Source: Clavibacter sp. B3I6
Lineage (GTDB): Bacteria > Actinomycetota > Actinomycetes > Actinomycetales > Microbacteriaceae
Reading direction: 5' to 3'
DNA: 64,000 nt
Assembly: GCF_030816895.1 (NCBI RefSeq)
Contig: NZ_JAUSYL010000001.1
Location: 434,001-498,000, forward strand
Part shown: positions 42,062 to 51,391 of the stretch, one piece after another
How positions within the stretch are numbered: the stretch's first letter is position 1
How the letters are laid out: every line of letters begins with the position of its first letter
Program-made: the position numbers and the translations under genes
The notes under the pieces: generated by a model
The model's input: the letters and a program-made list of their open reading frames with translations, nothing else
Database searches by the model: none
What the model was told of the DNA's origin: nothing

Positions 42062-43036
42062 TCAGCGTACCGCCGCGGAACCGCCCGACGGGAGGGCGGC
42101 CACCCGGGCCGCGAGCTCGTCGAGGTTCGCCACCTCGCACGTGCGGCGGCCCTCCTCGATGTCGTGGATCATCTCGACGATGATGTCGAAGACCGGGCCC
42201 TGGATGTCACGGTGCACCTGGTCGACCTCGGTCTTCCGCCGCCGCACCATGAGGTCACGGTAGATCCCGCTGTGCGTCTTCGCGCTCCGCCGGTTGAAGG
42301 CGGCGAGGCGGTCGAGCGAGCCCTCGAGGTCGTCGGGCTCGAAGCCGTCGAAGCCCTCCACGCGGACGGGCGCCTGGGCGAGGACCTCGCGGGCGAGCGC
42401 GAGCATCAGCGGGCGGTACGCGTCGCGGTCGAGTGTGTCCGCGATGGGGAGGTCCGAGACGGCGCCGGCCCAGAGCATGGCCCCGTACACCTCCTTGCCC
42501 CAGAGGTACCCGAGCACGTTGCCCGTCGGCTGCGCGTACGGCAGCGCGTCCGTCATCTCGCGGACGCGCGGCGTGACCTCCCCGCCGGCCAGCTCCCCCA
42601 CGTGGAACGCGGCGACGTTCCCCTGCAGGATGCGACCGGGTCCGAGCAGGTCGGCGCCGACGTTGACGAAGCTGGAGACGACGCACTCGGCACCGAGGAC
42701 CTCGACGAGCACGTCGGCCGTCAGGCCGTTCTGGACCGTGAGGACCCAGCCGTCGGGTGCCAGCCGGTCCCGCAGCAGCTCGGCGGCCGACGCCGTGTGC
42801 AGGCTCTTCACGGCGACGACGGCGTGGTCGATGCGGTCGGGCAGCTCGTCGGGGGTCACGGCGTCCACCCGAACGGTGAACTCCTCCACCGGTCCCTCGA
42901 TGCGCAGGCCGTGCTCGCGGATCGCGCGGACGTGCTCGGCGTCCTGGTCGCACAGCAGCACGCGGTGGCCGGCGCGGGCCATGTGCGCGCCGAGGGTGCC
43001 GCCGATGGCGCCGGCCCCGATGACGACGACGTCCAT
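42062..43036 (-). CDS. Ketopantoate reductase family (ApbA/PanE) protein
   Basis: This 324-residue NAD(P)-dependent reductase starts with the Rossmann motif VVIGAGAIGGTLGAHMA and has the AVKSLHT and QNGL motifs with the catalytic lysine of the ApbA/PanE family. In this family true 2-dehydropantoate reductases cannot be told from relatives by sequence alone. Its place in a peptide-breakdown cluster, not with panB, suggests another 2-oxo or 2-hydroxy acid substrate. Its ATG overlaps the stop of the upstream hydrolase by one base (TGATG). Confidence 0.85.
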   Translation of the reverse strand: MDVVVIGAGAIGGTLGAHMARAGHRVLLCDQDAEHVRAIREHGLRIEGPVEEFTVRVDAVTPDELPDRIDHAVVAVKSLHTASAAELLRDRLAPDGWVLTVQNGLTADVLVEVLGAECVVSSFVNVGADLLGPGRILQGNVAAFHVGELAGGEVTPRVREMTDALPYAQPTGNVLGYLWGKEVYGAMLWAGAVSDLPIADTLDRDAYRPLMLALAREVLAQAPVRVEGFDGFEPDDLEGSLDRLAAFNRRSAKTHSGIYRDLMVRRRKTEVDQVHRDIQGPVFDIIVEMIHDIEEGRRTCEVANLDELAARVAALPSGGSAAVR

Positions 43037-43887
43037 CAGACGACCTCGGCGATCGGGTGGACGCGATCGAGGAACGTGCGCAGGGTCCGCTGGAACAGCT
43101 CCGGCTCCTCGGTCTGCGGGGAGTGCCCGGACCGCTCGAAGACGACGAGCTCCGCGTCCGGGATCAGCGACGCGATGGTCTCGGAGGAGCTGACCGGCGT
43201 GACCCAGTCGCGGCGGCCGACGGTTACGAGGGTGGGGACGGCGATCCGCGGCAGCCGGTCCTTCACGTCGTACGCGCCCCAGTTGTGCTGGAAGCACCAG
43301 TTGTGCGCCTCGTGCCGGTAGATGCCCGCCTCGACGCGCGCGGCCGACCTCACGGGGTCGTAGTCGTAGTCGTAGAGCGGGATGATCTCCGCCCACCGCG
43401 CCTTCAGGTCCTCGTCGGAGGTGATGCGCCCCGACCAGTACCGGTCGAAGCTCTCCCAGTCGATCTCGACGCGGTCCTGCTGCCGGGCGTTCTCGAACGC
43501 GAGCTCGAGGTTCGAGCCGTCGGGCGAGGTGTCGCGGAGGATGATGCCGCTCACGTGCTCGGGGTAGGCGATCGCGTACTCGAGCGCGATGAACCCGCCA
43601 TAGGAGCCGCCCGCGATGATCACCTGCTCGACCCCCGCCCACTGCCGGATGCCGTCGACGTCCGCCGCCCACTGGGCGTGCGAGTACGGCTCGATGCCCT
43701 CGCTCCGGCCGCAGCCGCGCGCATCGAAGACGATGACGCGGAAGCGGTCGGCGAGCGGGCCGAACGTGGAGCGGGGCTCGGCGAGGGAGCCGATGCCGCC
43801 GCCTCCGTGGTGGGCGATGATGACGGGCGCGTCCTCGGGGCCCATCACCTCCACGTTGAGGCGGCAGCCGTTGATCGTGATGTCCAT
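43036..43887 (-). CDS. Alpha/beta hydrolase, proline-iminopeptidase-like
   Basis: This 283-residue hydrolase has the nucleophile elbow GGSYGG, an oxyanion segment HHGGGGIGS, the VIFDARGCGRSE strand typical of prolyl aminopeptidase relatives, an acidic residue in VTVGRRDWVTP and the catalytic histidine in ERSGHSPQTE. It could release N-terminal residues from short peptides or hydrolyse an ester or amide. Translation is coupled to the next gene through a TGATG overlap; 80 bases separate it from the DUF885 gene upstream. Confidence 0.87.
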   Translation of the reverse strand: MDITINGCRLNVEVMGPEDAPVIIAHHGGGGIGSLAEPRSTFGPLADRFRVIVFDARGCGRSEGIEPYSHAQWAADVDGIRQWAGVEQVIIAGGSYGGFIALEYAIAYPEHVSGIILRDTSPDGSNLELAFENARQQDRVEIDWESFDRYWSGRITSDEDLKARWAEIIPLYDYDYDPVRSAARVEAGIYRHEAHNWCFQHNWGAYDVKDRLPRIAVPTLVTVGRRDWVTPVSSSETIASLIPDAELVVFERSGHSPQTEEPELFQRTLRTFLDRVHPIAEVV

Positions 43888-43967
43888 GTGTCCTCCTCGG
43901 GACGGTTCGCGTGCGGGACGGGATGCGGGGCGGGTCGGTGCGGGTCGGGGATGCGGTCGCTCGACGG

Positions 43968-45689
43968 TCAGCCGACGAGGCCGTCGCGCCAGCGGGTCAC
44001 GGTGCGCTCGAGCACCGACAGCGGCACGGCGCCGTCCCCGAGCACGACGCCGTGGAAGCCGGGCAGCGTGAAGCGGTCGCCGAGGACGGCGCGGGACTCC
44101 TCGCGGAGGCGCAGGATCTCCCGGCGGCCGATCATGTACGCGAGCGCCTGGCCGGGCCAGGAGATGTAGCGGTCGACCTCGCTCTGCACGTGCGCCCGGG
44201 TGGTCGCGGTGTGCGCCCACATGAAGTCGACGCCCTGCTGCCGGGTCCAGCCCAGGTGGTGGATCCCCGTGTCGACCACCAGCCGACACGCGCGCAGGGC
44301 GAGGAACGACAGCATCCCGAGGCGCGAGACGTCATCCGTGTACAGGTCCATCTCGTCGGCGAGCTGCTCCGAGTAGAGGCCCCAGCCCTCGTTGAAGCTG
44401 CACGCCTCGACGTCGAGGTGGCGGCGGTAGCGCGGGATGTCGAGGGTCTGCGCGGTGGCGAGCTGCAGGTGGTGACCGGGCACCGACTCGTGGAACGCCA
44501 GGCACTCGTACTCGTAGCGGTAGCGCGTCGCGGGGTCCGTCGCGAGCAGGCAGTGCGCGCCGGGACGGCTGCCGTCGACGGCCGGCGGGCGGTAGTACGC
44601 GAGGGCCGAGTGCTCCGCCTCGATGGGGTTGATGACCTCCAGGACGCAGTCGCGGATGTCGTACGGCGGGAACAGGAGGGGGCGGGCGGCCTGCGCGCGG
44701 TCGAGGGCGGCCTGCGCCACGTCGATGATCTGCTGGCTGGTCTCGAAGCGGAGCGCGGGGTCGTCCCGCATGCGCTCCGCGATGCGCGGCAGCTCGCGCT
44801 CCCCGAGGGCCCGCCCCCCGATCTCCGCCCAGCGCGGCACCATGTCCTCCAGCACCTCGAGGCCGATGCGGTGGATCTCCTCGGGGTCGAGGTCCGTCGT
44901 CGTGTGCCGGCGGACCGCGTCGAGGTAGCCCGCCTCGCCGCCCGCGGTGTGCTGGATGCCCACGCGGTCGTCGGGCCGCGCGCCCGGGATCAGCTCGTCG
45001 CCGAGACGGGACGCCAGCCGGGACATCGCCGGGCGGATGGACGCCTCGACCGTCCGCCTGGCGCGGTCGGCCGCGGCTCCGGCCGCCGGGCTCCCCGCGC
45101 GGGTCGGCGCGAGCAGGGCGTCGTCGTCGACCGGGAGCGCGAGGTACCCCTCGAGCTGCTGGACGGCGTGCGCCAGCCCCATGCGCGTCGAGGGCCGGCC
45201 GGCGGCCGTCTCCTCGGCGTAGCGGTCGCCGAGCGCGTCGAGGACGCCCGCGATGCCGTCGAGCCGGGAGAGGTACCGGTCGGCGCCCGCGGCGTCCTCG
45301 ATCGTCATCGCGGGGACGGCCTGGAAGACGAGGCCCTGGCGGCTCACGTAGCCCTTGGCCGACGCGTTGGCCGCCCACAGCGAGTGGCGGGCGTCGTCGG
45401 ACGCCCCGCGGGCGAGGACCCGGAGGACGTCGCGGTCGGTGCGCTGGGCGTCGTCGAGCCCGGCCTCGTCGAGGGCGGCGGCCTCGTCGGCCACCGCGGC
45501 GAGGTCGGCGGCCGCCTCGGCGCTCGCGGCGGCGCTCGGGTCGCCGGCCAGGTGGTCGAACTCGTCGATGCCGAGGAGGGTCGCGTTGTAGGGGTCGTAC
45601 GTGTGCTGCACGCGGAAGTAGCGCTCGCCCAGCTCGGCGAGGCGGTCGGCGGCGGATGCGGGCGCGGGAGCGGGGACGCGGTCGGGCAT
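43968..45689 (-). CDS. DUF885 family protein, probable metallopeptidase
   Basis: This 573-residue protein belongs to DUF885, a family with the fold and motif of zinc carboxypeptidase-like enzymes. The probable metal site is in FHESVPGHHLQL (an HExxxGHH pattern), with a further glutamate in FNEGWGLYSEQ. It has no signal peptide, so it should act in the cytoplasm on imported peptides. A run of 14 C on the coding strand lies 23 bases before the ATG, in the short gap after the SDR gene. Confidence 0.85.
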   Translation of the reverse strand: MPDRVPAPAPASAADRLAELGERYFRVQHTYDPYNATLLGIDEFDHLAGDPSAAASAEAAADLAAVADEAAALDEAGLDDAQRTDRDVLRVLARGASDDARHSLWAANASAKGYVSRQGLVFQAVPAMTIEDAAGADRYLSRLDGIAGVLDALGDRYAEETAAGRPSTRMGLAHAVQQLEGYLALPVDDDALLAPTRAGSPAAGAAADRARRTVEASIRPAMSRLASRLGDELIPGARPDDRVGIQHTAGGEAGYLDAVRRHTTTDLDPEEIHRIGLEVLEDMVPRWAEIGGRALGERELPRIAERMRDDPALRFETSQQIIDVAQAALDRAQAARPLLFPPYDIRDCVLEVINPIEAEHSALAYYRPPAVDGSRPGAHCLLATDPATRYRYEYECLAFHESVPGHHLQLATAQTLDIPRYRRHLDVEACSFNEGWGLYSEQLADEMDLYTDDVSRLGMLSFLALRACRLVVDTGIHHLGWTRQQGVDFMWAHTATTRAHVQSEVDRYISWPGQALAYMIGRREILRLREESRAVLGDRFTLPGFHGVVLGDGAVPLSVLERTVTRWRDGLVG

Positions 45690-45711
45690 GGGGTTCCTGT
45701 CGGGACGTGGC

Positions 45712-45725
45712 GGGGGGGGGGGGGG
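45712..45725. repeat. Homopolymer of 14 G (plus strand)
   Basis: Fourteen G in a row lie in the 91-base gap between the SDR stop and the DUF885 start. On the coding (minus) strand this is C14. It is by far the longest homopolymer noticed in the window. Confidence 0.9.
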
Positions 45726-45780
45726 CGAGGGGCCGAGGGGGCGGCGACGGCGCGGCCGGGCGGACGCGGCGCGCCGGGGA

Positions 45781-46548
45781 TCAGAAGAGCGAGTGGCCGC
45801 CGTCGATGGAGAGGGTCTGGCCGCTGATCCAGCCGGCGTCGGGGTGGGCGAGGAAGACGACGCCCCGCGCGATGTCCTCGGGCGTGCCCGTGCGGCGGAC
45901 GGGGATCCTCTCGAGCAGCGCCCGCTGGCCGTCCTCGCCGTACGACTCCCACTGCGCGACCGTGGTCGGGTTCGAGAGCACGAAGCCCGGGGCGATGCCG
46001 TTGACCGTGATCCCGTGCGGCCCGAGCTCGTGCGCCATCTGACGGGTGAAGCCGATCTGCGCGGCCTTCGCGGAGGCGTAGGCCTGGATCCCCGTGAGGC
46101 TGACGCTGCGGCCCGCGCCCGAGGAGATCACGACGATGCGGCCGGAGCCGCGTGCCTTCATCGAGCGCGCGGCGGCGCGCGTGCACGCCATCGTGGTCGT
46201 GAGGTTCGCGCGGACGACGTCGTCCCAGGCCTCGTCGGTCAGCTCGTCGATGGGCGTGTGCGTCTGGCCGACGACGCCCCCCGCGACGTTGACGAGCACG
46301 TCGACGTCGCCGACGCTCCGGAAGAACGCCTCCACCTCCGCGGTGACGCTGAGGTCGACCGTGTCCCGGTCGACGCCGTGGACGCGGGCGCCCGCGGCGG
46401 TCAGGGCGTCCGCGATCGCGCGGCCGATGCCCTGCGCCGTGCCGGTGACGACGGCGGTGCGTCCGGCGAACGGGAGGGCGGCGGATGCGGCGGTCGCGGC
46501 GGACGCGGGGGCGTCCGACGTTCGGTCCGCGGTGGCGGTGTCGGTCAT
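45781..46548 (-). CDS. Short-chain dehydrogenase/reductase
   Basis: This 255-residue oxidoreductase has the classical SDR cofactor motif TGTAQGIG, the NVAGG segment, catalytic serine in VISSGAGR and the YASAK active-site Tyr-Lys pair. Asp in VDRDT after the second strand suggests NAD(H) preference. The first 25 residues are an Ala/Thr/Asp-rich extension. The substrate is unknown. It follows the RpiR regulator by 25 bases in the same direction. Confidence 0.9.
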   Translation of the reverse strand: MTDTATADRTSDAPASAATAASAALPFAGRTAVVTGTAQGIGRAIADALTAAGARVHGVDRDTVDLSVTAEVEAFFRSVGDVDVLVNVAGGVVGQTHTPIDELTDEAWDDVVRANLTTTMACTRAAARSMKARGSGRIVVISSGAGRSVSLTGIQAYASAKAAQIGFTRQMAHELGPHGITVNGIAPGFVLSNPTTVAQWESYGEDGQRALLERIPVRRTGTPEDIARGVVFLAHPDAGWISGQTLSIDGGHSLF

Positions 46549-46573
46549 GCGGGGTTCCTGTCTTCTTCGGGGA

Positions 46574-47458
46574 TCACGGGACGTCGCCCGGGACGGGCGG
46601 CTCGGCGTCGCCGGCGCGGTAGGCGCGGAGGATGTGCACGGACTCCTCCCACTGGCGCATCCGCTCCAGTCCGGACTCGCCGGTGGCCTGCAGCACCTGC
46701 TCGACCAGCGCCTCCAGGAGCACCAGGAGCGCCGCCATGGAGTCGAACGGGATGCCGTCGACCTTCACGGGGAGCACGACGTCGGCGCCCTCCGCGGCGG
46801 GGCTCAGCCACTGGTCGGTGATGATGATGGTGGAGGCGCCCTGGCGGCGCGCGAGCTCCGCCGCCTCCTTCGCCGCGAGCTCGTAGCGGCGGAGGTCGAT
46901 GATGATCGCCACCGACCCGCGACCGAGCCGCAGGTAGCGCCCGATGTCGTGCCCGAGCGGCTCGCCCACGAACTCGATGCCAGGCACCACCTGGTCGAGC
47001 TGCGTCGCGAGGAGCATCGCGAGGAAGCGGCTGAAGTAGCCGCCGGAGACGACCACGTGCTTGGGCTTCCCGGCGAGCAGCTGCACGGCGCGCTCCATCT
47101 CGCTCGGCGGCACCGTCTCGTGGAGGCCCTCGACGAGCTGGATCCGGCTCGCCGTCGACCGCGAGAACAGCTCCCCGTCCTCCGCGGTCGAGCGGCTCCG
47201 CGTGGTGCGGGTGACCGGGCTGTTCATGTGGTGCGTGATCTCGTCGCGCAGCCGCTGCTGGAAGTCGGGGTAGCTGCCGATGCCGAGCCGCGTGACGAGG
47301 CGCAGCACCGTGGGGGTGCTGGTGCCCGCGGCCTTGGCGAGGGTGGCGGCGCTGCCGAGGCCCGCGCTCGGGTAGCTCGCGAGCAGCGTGCGCGCGACCT
47401 TCCGCTCGGCGGGCGTGAGCTCGTCCATCCGGGCGAAGATCTCTTCCTTGAGGGGCAT
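46574..47458 (-). CDS. MurR/RpiR family regulator
   Basis: This 294-residue regulator has an N-terminal RpiR helix-turn-helix (LTPAERKVARTLLASYP, then ATLAKAAGTSTPTVLRLVTRL) and a C-terminal SIS sugar-isomerase-like domain (about 125-255). MurR itself controls use of the cell wall sugar MurNAc-6-phosphate, and other members respond to sugar phosphates. It is encoded inside the peptide-transport and hydrolase cluster and is the likely local regulator. The ATG has GGAAAGACGGAA upstream. Confidence 0.9.
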   Translation of the reverse strand: MPLKEEIFARMDELTPAERKVARTLLASYPSAGLGSAATLAKAAGTSTPTVLRLVTRLGIGSYPDFQQRLRDEITHHMNSPVTRTTRSRSTAEDGELFSRSTASRIQLVEGLHETVPPSEMERAVQLLAGKPKHVVVSGGYFSRFLAMLLATQLDQVVPGIEFVGEPLGHDIGRYLRLGRGSVAIIIDLRRYELAAKEAAELARRQGASTIIITDQWLSPAAEGADVVLPVKVDGIPFDSMAALLVLLEALVEQVLQATGESGLERMRQWEESVHILRAYRAGDAEPPVPGDVP

Positions 47459-47498
47459 GTTCCGTCTTTCCGTCGGGGGTGGGCGGGATCGTGCGCTC

Positions 47499-48452
47499 CT
47501 ATGTGAGCACGACCACGCGTCCGTCCTGCGGGAACGCGGCGAAGAGGGTCGGCGAGTTGTGCGCGATGACGAGCGTGCCGTCGCCGCCGACGGCGACGAG
47601 CCCGCCGCTGGCGCCGCGCGTCGTGAGCTCCGCCTCGACGGTGGCCCGGACGGCCTCCTCGAGCGTGGAGCCGAGGTACGCTACCCGCGACGCGATGTCG
47701 TGCGACACCACCCCGCGGAGGAACGACTCGCCCTCGCCCGTGCAGGACACGGCGGCCACGCCGTCGCGGGCGTAGGTGCCCGCGCCGATGACGGGTGTGT
47801 CGCCGACGCGGCCGATGCTCTGGTTGACCATCCCGCCCGTGCTGGTCGCGGCGGCCAGCGCCCCCGTGCGGTCGCGGGCGACCGCGCCGACCGTGCCGTG
47901 GCGGGCCCCCTGGAGGAGGTCGGCCCGGACACGCGCGAGCTGCTGCCGGCGGGCCTCGGTGACGAAGTAGTCCGCGTCCGCGGTCGCGAGCCCCCAGTCG
48001 GCCACGAGCTCGGCGGACGGGTCGACGAGGAGCACGTGGTCGGTCTCCTCGAGCACCGCGCGGGCCGCGAGGACCGGGTTCCGGGCGTGCCGGGACACGG
48101 CGACGGCGCCGGCGAGGCCCGCCCCCGTCATGACCGCGGCGTCGAGCTCGGCGTGCCCGTCGGCGGTGAGGGCGGCACCGCGCCCGGCGTTGAACAGCGG
48201 GTCGTCCTCCAGCTCGAGGACGGTGGCGCACACGGCGTCGAGGGCGGATCCGCCGCGCGCCAGCACCGCGCTCCCCGCCGCGTGGGCCCGGCGGAGGCCC
48301 GCCTCGAACGCGGCGGCCTCCTCCCGGGACAGCTCGAGGATCCGCCCGCCCGCGCCGCCGTGCAGCGCGAGCGCCGTGCCGTAGGGCCCGGGCGGCACGC
48401 TCCACGACCGCGTCGGACGCGGCGCCTGCGACGACTCCTCGGAGGTGCCCAT
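47499..48452 (-). CDS. Isoaspartyl peptidase/asparaginase family hydrolase
   Basis: This 317-residue protein belongs to the N-terminal nucleophile hydrolases of the plant-type asparaginase group, which cut isoaspartyl (beta-aspartyl) dipeptides or asparagine after self-cleavage. The LHGGAGG start, the FNAGRGA region and the cleavage/nucleophile site ARHGTVGAVARD are intact, as are VNQSIGRVGDTPVIGAGTYA and GEGESFLRG. Its ATG overlaps the stop of the M55 gene (TGATG), so the two are coupled. Confidence 0.9.
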   Translation of the reverse strand: MGTSEESSQAPRPTRSWSVPPGPYGTALALHGGAGGRILELSREEAAAFEAGLRRAHAAGSAVLARGGSALDAVCATVLELEDDPLFNAGRGAALTADGHAELDAAVMTGAGLAGAVAVSRHARNPVLAARAVLEETDHVLLVDPSAELVADWGLATADADYFVTEARRQQLARVRADLLQGARHGTVGAVARDRTGALAAATSTGGMVNQSIGRVGDTPVIGAGTYARDGVAAVSCTGEGESFLRGVVSHDIASRVAYLGSTLEEAVRATVEAELTTRGASGGLVAVGGDGTLVIAHNSPTLFAAFPQDGRVVVLT

Positions 48453-49288
48453 CAGCGGCCCCCGGCCTGCCGGGTGATGTAGTTCACGGCGACGAACGAG
48501 CGGAAGACCTCGAGGAGGTCGTCGCCCTCGATGCGCACCCGGCGGTCGGCGGACTTCTCGGCGCCCCGCACCCACGCGGCGACGTCGGCCATGTCGGCCG
48601 TCTGCACGTCGAGCTCGAGCACCGCGGGGCGCGCGATCCCGGGGAGCCGCATGCCGCTCTCCGCGACCCGGCGCACCGCCTCCTCGGCGCCCGCCCGGAT
48701 CTGCCGGCACGACTCCTCCGGGTGCAGGTTCAGCGCGCTGAAGCGGGTGATGGACTCCTTCGTCTGCACGTGCACGGCGTCGGGCGCGAACGGCTCGGTC
48801 TCGGTCCAGGTGACCTGGTCGCCGGAGACGAACGCGATGGGCACGCCGTGGTGGTCGGCGACGAGCGCGTTGATGCCGCTCTCCCCCACCTCGGTGCCGT
48901 TGACGCGCGCGCCGGCGAAGACCTCCGGGTTGTAGGTGTGCGACATGGTGGACGGCGGGCCCGAGATGGAGCCGTGGTAGCCGACCAGGAAGATCGCGTC
49001 GAACGTGTCGTCGAGGCCCTGCATCATGTAGCCCGGCTTGTGGCGCCCCGAGAGGTACCGCGCGCCGCCCGCGATGCGACGCGGGTCGAGGTTCGCCATG
49101 CGGCTGTGCGAGTCGTTGAGCACGATCTCCGTCGCACCGCCCGCGATCGCGCCCTCGATGGCGGCGTTCACCTCGGCCTGCAGGAGCTCGCAGCCGAGCG
49201 CGTAGGCCGCGCCGCTGTCGGGCCGGCACTGCTCCCAGTCGACGACGCCGGCGACGCCCTCCATGTCGAGCGACATCCAGATCCTCAT
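48452..49288 (-). CDS. M55 family D-aminopeptidase
   Basis: This 278-residue zinc peptidase belongs to family M55, whose model DppA of Bacillus releases D-amino acids from short peptides and lies in a dipeptide-permease operon, as here. The N-terminal SLDMEGVAGV carries the first metal ligands, with further conserved segments GYHGSISGPPSTMSHTYNP and ADHHGVPIAFVSGDQ. It has no signal peptide. Its ATG overlaps the stop of the upstream transporter ATPase by four bases (ATGA). Confidence 0.92.
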   Translation of the reverse strand: MRIWMSLDMEGVAGVVDWEQCRPDSGAAYALGCELLQAEVNAAIEGAIAGGATEIVLNDSHSRMANLDPRRIAGGARYLSGRHKPGYMMQGLDDTFDAIFLVGYHGSISGPPSTMSHTYNPEVFAGARVNGTEVGESGINALVADHHGVPIAFVSGDQVTWTETEPFAPDAVHVQTKESITRFSALNLHPEESCRQIRAGAEEAVRRVAESGMRLPGIARPAVLELDVQTADMADVAAWVRGAEKSADRRVRIEGDDLLEVFRSFVAVNYITRQAGGR

Positions 49289-50358
49289 GCGTTCCCCTGT
49301 TCCTGTGTGACGGCGCCCGCGGGGGCGTCGAGCTCGTGGGCCCGGATGCACGCGCTCGCGTGTCCGGGCGAGACGGCCGCGAGGGCCGGGTCGGTGGTGC
49401 GGCACGCCGCGACGGCGTACGGGCAGCGCGGGTGGAAGCGGCAGCCGCTCGGCACCGCGAACGGACTCGGCGGCTCGCCCTCGAGCACGGCCTCCGCGTT
49501 GACGCTCCCGGCGGACATCCGCGGGATCGAGTCGATGAGCGCCCGCGTGTACGGGTGCCGCGGGTCGCGGAACAGCTCGTCGGTGTCGGCGACCTCCACG
49601 ATGCGGCCGAGGTACATCACGGCGACCCGCTGGCTGAGGTGCTGCACGACGGCGAGGTTGTGCGCGACGAACAGGATGCTGAGGCCGAGCTCCCGCTGCA
49701 GCCGGGCGAACAGCTCGAGGATCGTCGCCTGCACGGACACGTCGAGCGCGGACACCGGCTCGTCGGCGATCAGGATGTCGGGCCGCACGGCGAGGGCGCG
49801 CGCGATGGCGATCCGCTGGCGCTGGCCGCCGGAGAACTGGCTCGGGTAGGCGTCGAGCGCGTCCTCCTCGAGGCCCACGAGGTTGAGGAGCCGGACGCTC
49901 TCGGCCCGCGCCTCGCGGCGCGGGACGATGCGGTGCAGGAGGAGCAGCTCCGCCAGCATCGCGCCGACGCTGATCCGCGGGTTGAGCGAGGAGTACGGGT
50001 CCTGGAACACCATCTGGATCCGCCGGCTCGCCTCCCGGTCGCGGCGCGCCGGCATGGGCGCGCCGTGGTACTCGACGTCGCCGGAGGTGGGCGCCGTGCT
50101 CCCCACGAGGATCTTCGCGAGCGTCGACTTGCCGGAGCCCGACTCCCCCACGAGCGCGAGGATCTCGCCCTTGCCGAGGTGCAGCTCGACCCCGTCGAGC
50201 GCGGTGAGGTGCGAGCCCGGGGAGCCGCCGCGCGTGAGCTGCGACAGCACGGATCCGCCGACCCGGTAGGTCTTGGTGACGTCGGCGACGCGCAGCACGG
50301 GCGGCGCGTCGGGCCCGGTGCCCGCGTCGGCGGGACGACCCGCGACCACGGCGCTCAC
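49285..50358 (-). CDS. Oligopeptide ABC transporter ATPase, OppF/DppF type
   Basis: This 357-residue ATPase has Walker A VGESGSGKST, signature FSGGQRQRIAIARAL and Walker B ILIADEP, and ends with the oligopeptide-binding C-terminal domain whose CRFHPRCPYAVAAC cysteines are typical of OppD/OppF proteins and can bind an iron-sulfur cluster. It energises peptide uptake with the OppD-type partner. GTG start, overlapping the upstream stop as GTGA. Confidence 0.93.
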   Translation of the reverse strand: MSAVVAGRPADAGTGPDAPPVLRVADVTKTYRVGGSVLSQLTRGGSPGSHLTALDGVELHLGKGEILALVGESGSGKSTLAKILVGSTAPTSGDVEYHGAPMPARRDREASRRIQMVFQDPYSSLNPRISVGAMLAELLLLHRIVPRREARAESVRLLNLVGLEEDALDAYPSQFSGGQRQRIAIARALAVRPDILIADEPVSALDVSVQATILELFARLQRELGLSILFVAHNLAVVQHLSQRVAVMYLGRIVEVADTDELFRDPRHPYTRALIDSIPRMSAGSVNAEAVLEGEPPSPFAVPSGCRFHPRCPYAVAACRTTDPALAAVSPGHASACIRAHELDAPAGAVTQEQGNA

Positions 50359-51389
50359 GCGGGCACCCCGAGGAAGATGCGCGACGACTCGATGCAGGCC
50401 GCCCGGTGGTCGGGCGCCACCTCCTCGAAGGGCGGCATCGCCGCGGTGCACGCGTCGACCGCGAAGGCGCAGCGCGGCGCGAACGGGCAGCCGGACGGCC
50501 GGTTCCGGACGTTCGGCGGGAAGCCCGGGATGGCGATGAGCTCGCGGTCGGGCTGGTCGAAGTCGGGCGCCGAGTCCAGGAGGCCCTTCGTGTACGGGTG
50601 GCGCGGGTCGCGGAACACGTCGGCGACGCGGCCCGCCTCCACGACGCGGCCGGCGTACATGACGGCCATGTCGGTGCAGGTCTGGTTGACCACGGCGAGG
50701 TCGTGGGTGACGAAGGCGAGGGCCGCGCCCGTCTCGACGCACAGCTGCTCGAGGAGCCGGAGCACCTGGTGCTGCACGGTCACGTCGAGGGCCGTGGTGG
50801 GCTCGTCGCAGAGCAGCAGGCGCGGGCGGCACGAGAGCGCCATCGCGATCATGACCCGCTGCCGGAGCCCCCCGGAGAGCTCGTGGGGGTAGGCGCGCGC
50901 CCGCCGCGCGGGGTCGGGGATGCCCGTGCGGGCCATCATCTCGATCGCGAGCTCCAGCGCGGCCTTCCGGGACAGCCCGAGGTGGCGGCGCGGGCCCTCC
51001 GCGATCTGCTCGCCGACCCGCATGACGGGGTTGAGGGCGGTCATCGGCTCCTGGAAGATCATCGCGATGCCGGGGCCCATCAGGAGGCGCCGCCGGGCGG
51101 CGGGCATCGGCACGAGGTCCACGCCCTCGTACAGGATCCGCCCCGACAGCACCTCGACGCCCTTGGGGAGGAGCCCCGCGATGGCCCGGAGCGTCAACGA
51201 CTTGCCGGACCCGGACTCCCCGACGATGCCGAAGCGCTCGCCCTCCAGGACCTGGAACGAGAGGTCGTCGACGATGGCGGTGGGCGGGCCGCCGCGGTGG
51301 CGGATGCCGAGCGTGAGGTGCTCCACGCTGAGGAGCACGGTCGCGGACGCCGGAGCGCCCAGGGCGCCGGCGGGTGTCGCGTCGGTCAC
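50355..51389 (-). CDS. Oligopeptide ABC transporter ATPase, OppD/DppD type
   Basis: This 344-residue ATPase has Walker A VGESGSGKS, the QEPMTALNPVMRV segment, signature LSGGLRQRVMIAMAL and Walker B LLLCDEPTTALD, and the cysteine-containing C-terminus CPFAPRCAFAVDAC. The GTG at 51389 is chosen because AGAAGGA lies eight bases upstream; a GTG two codons earlier overlaps the permease stop as GTGA and would match the coupling seen in the rest of the operon. Confidence 0.92.
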   Translation of the reverse strand: MTDATPAGALGAPASATVLLSVEHLTLGIRHRGGPPTAIVDDLSFQVLEGERFGIVGESGSGKSLTLRAIAGLLPKGVEVLSGRILYEGVDLVPMPAARRRLLMGPGIAMIFQEPMTALNPVMRVGEQIAEGPRRHLGLSRKAALELAIEMMARTGIPDPARRARAYPHELSGGLRQRVMIAMALSCRPRLLLCDEPTTALDVTVQHQVLRLLEQLCVETGAALAFVTHDLAVVNQTCTDMAVMYAGRVVEAGRVADVFRDPRHPYTKGLLDSAPDFDQPDRELIAIPGFPPNVRNRPSGCPFAPRCAFAVDACTAAMPPFEEVAPDHRAACIESSRIFLGVPA

Positions 51390-51391
51390 GG

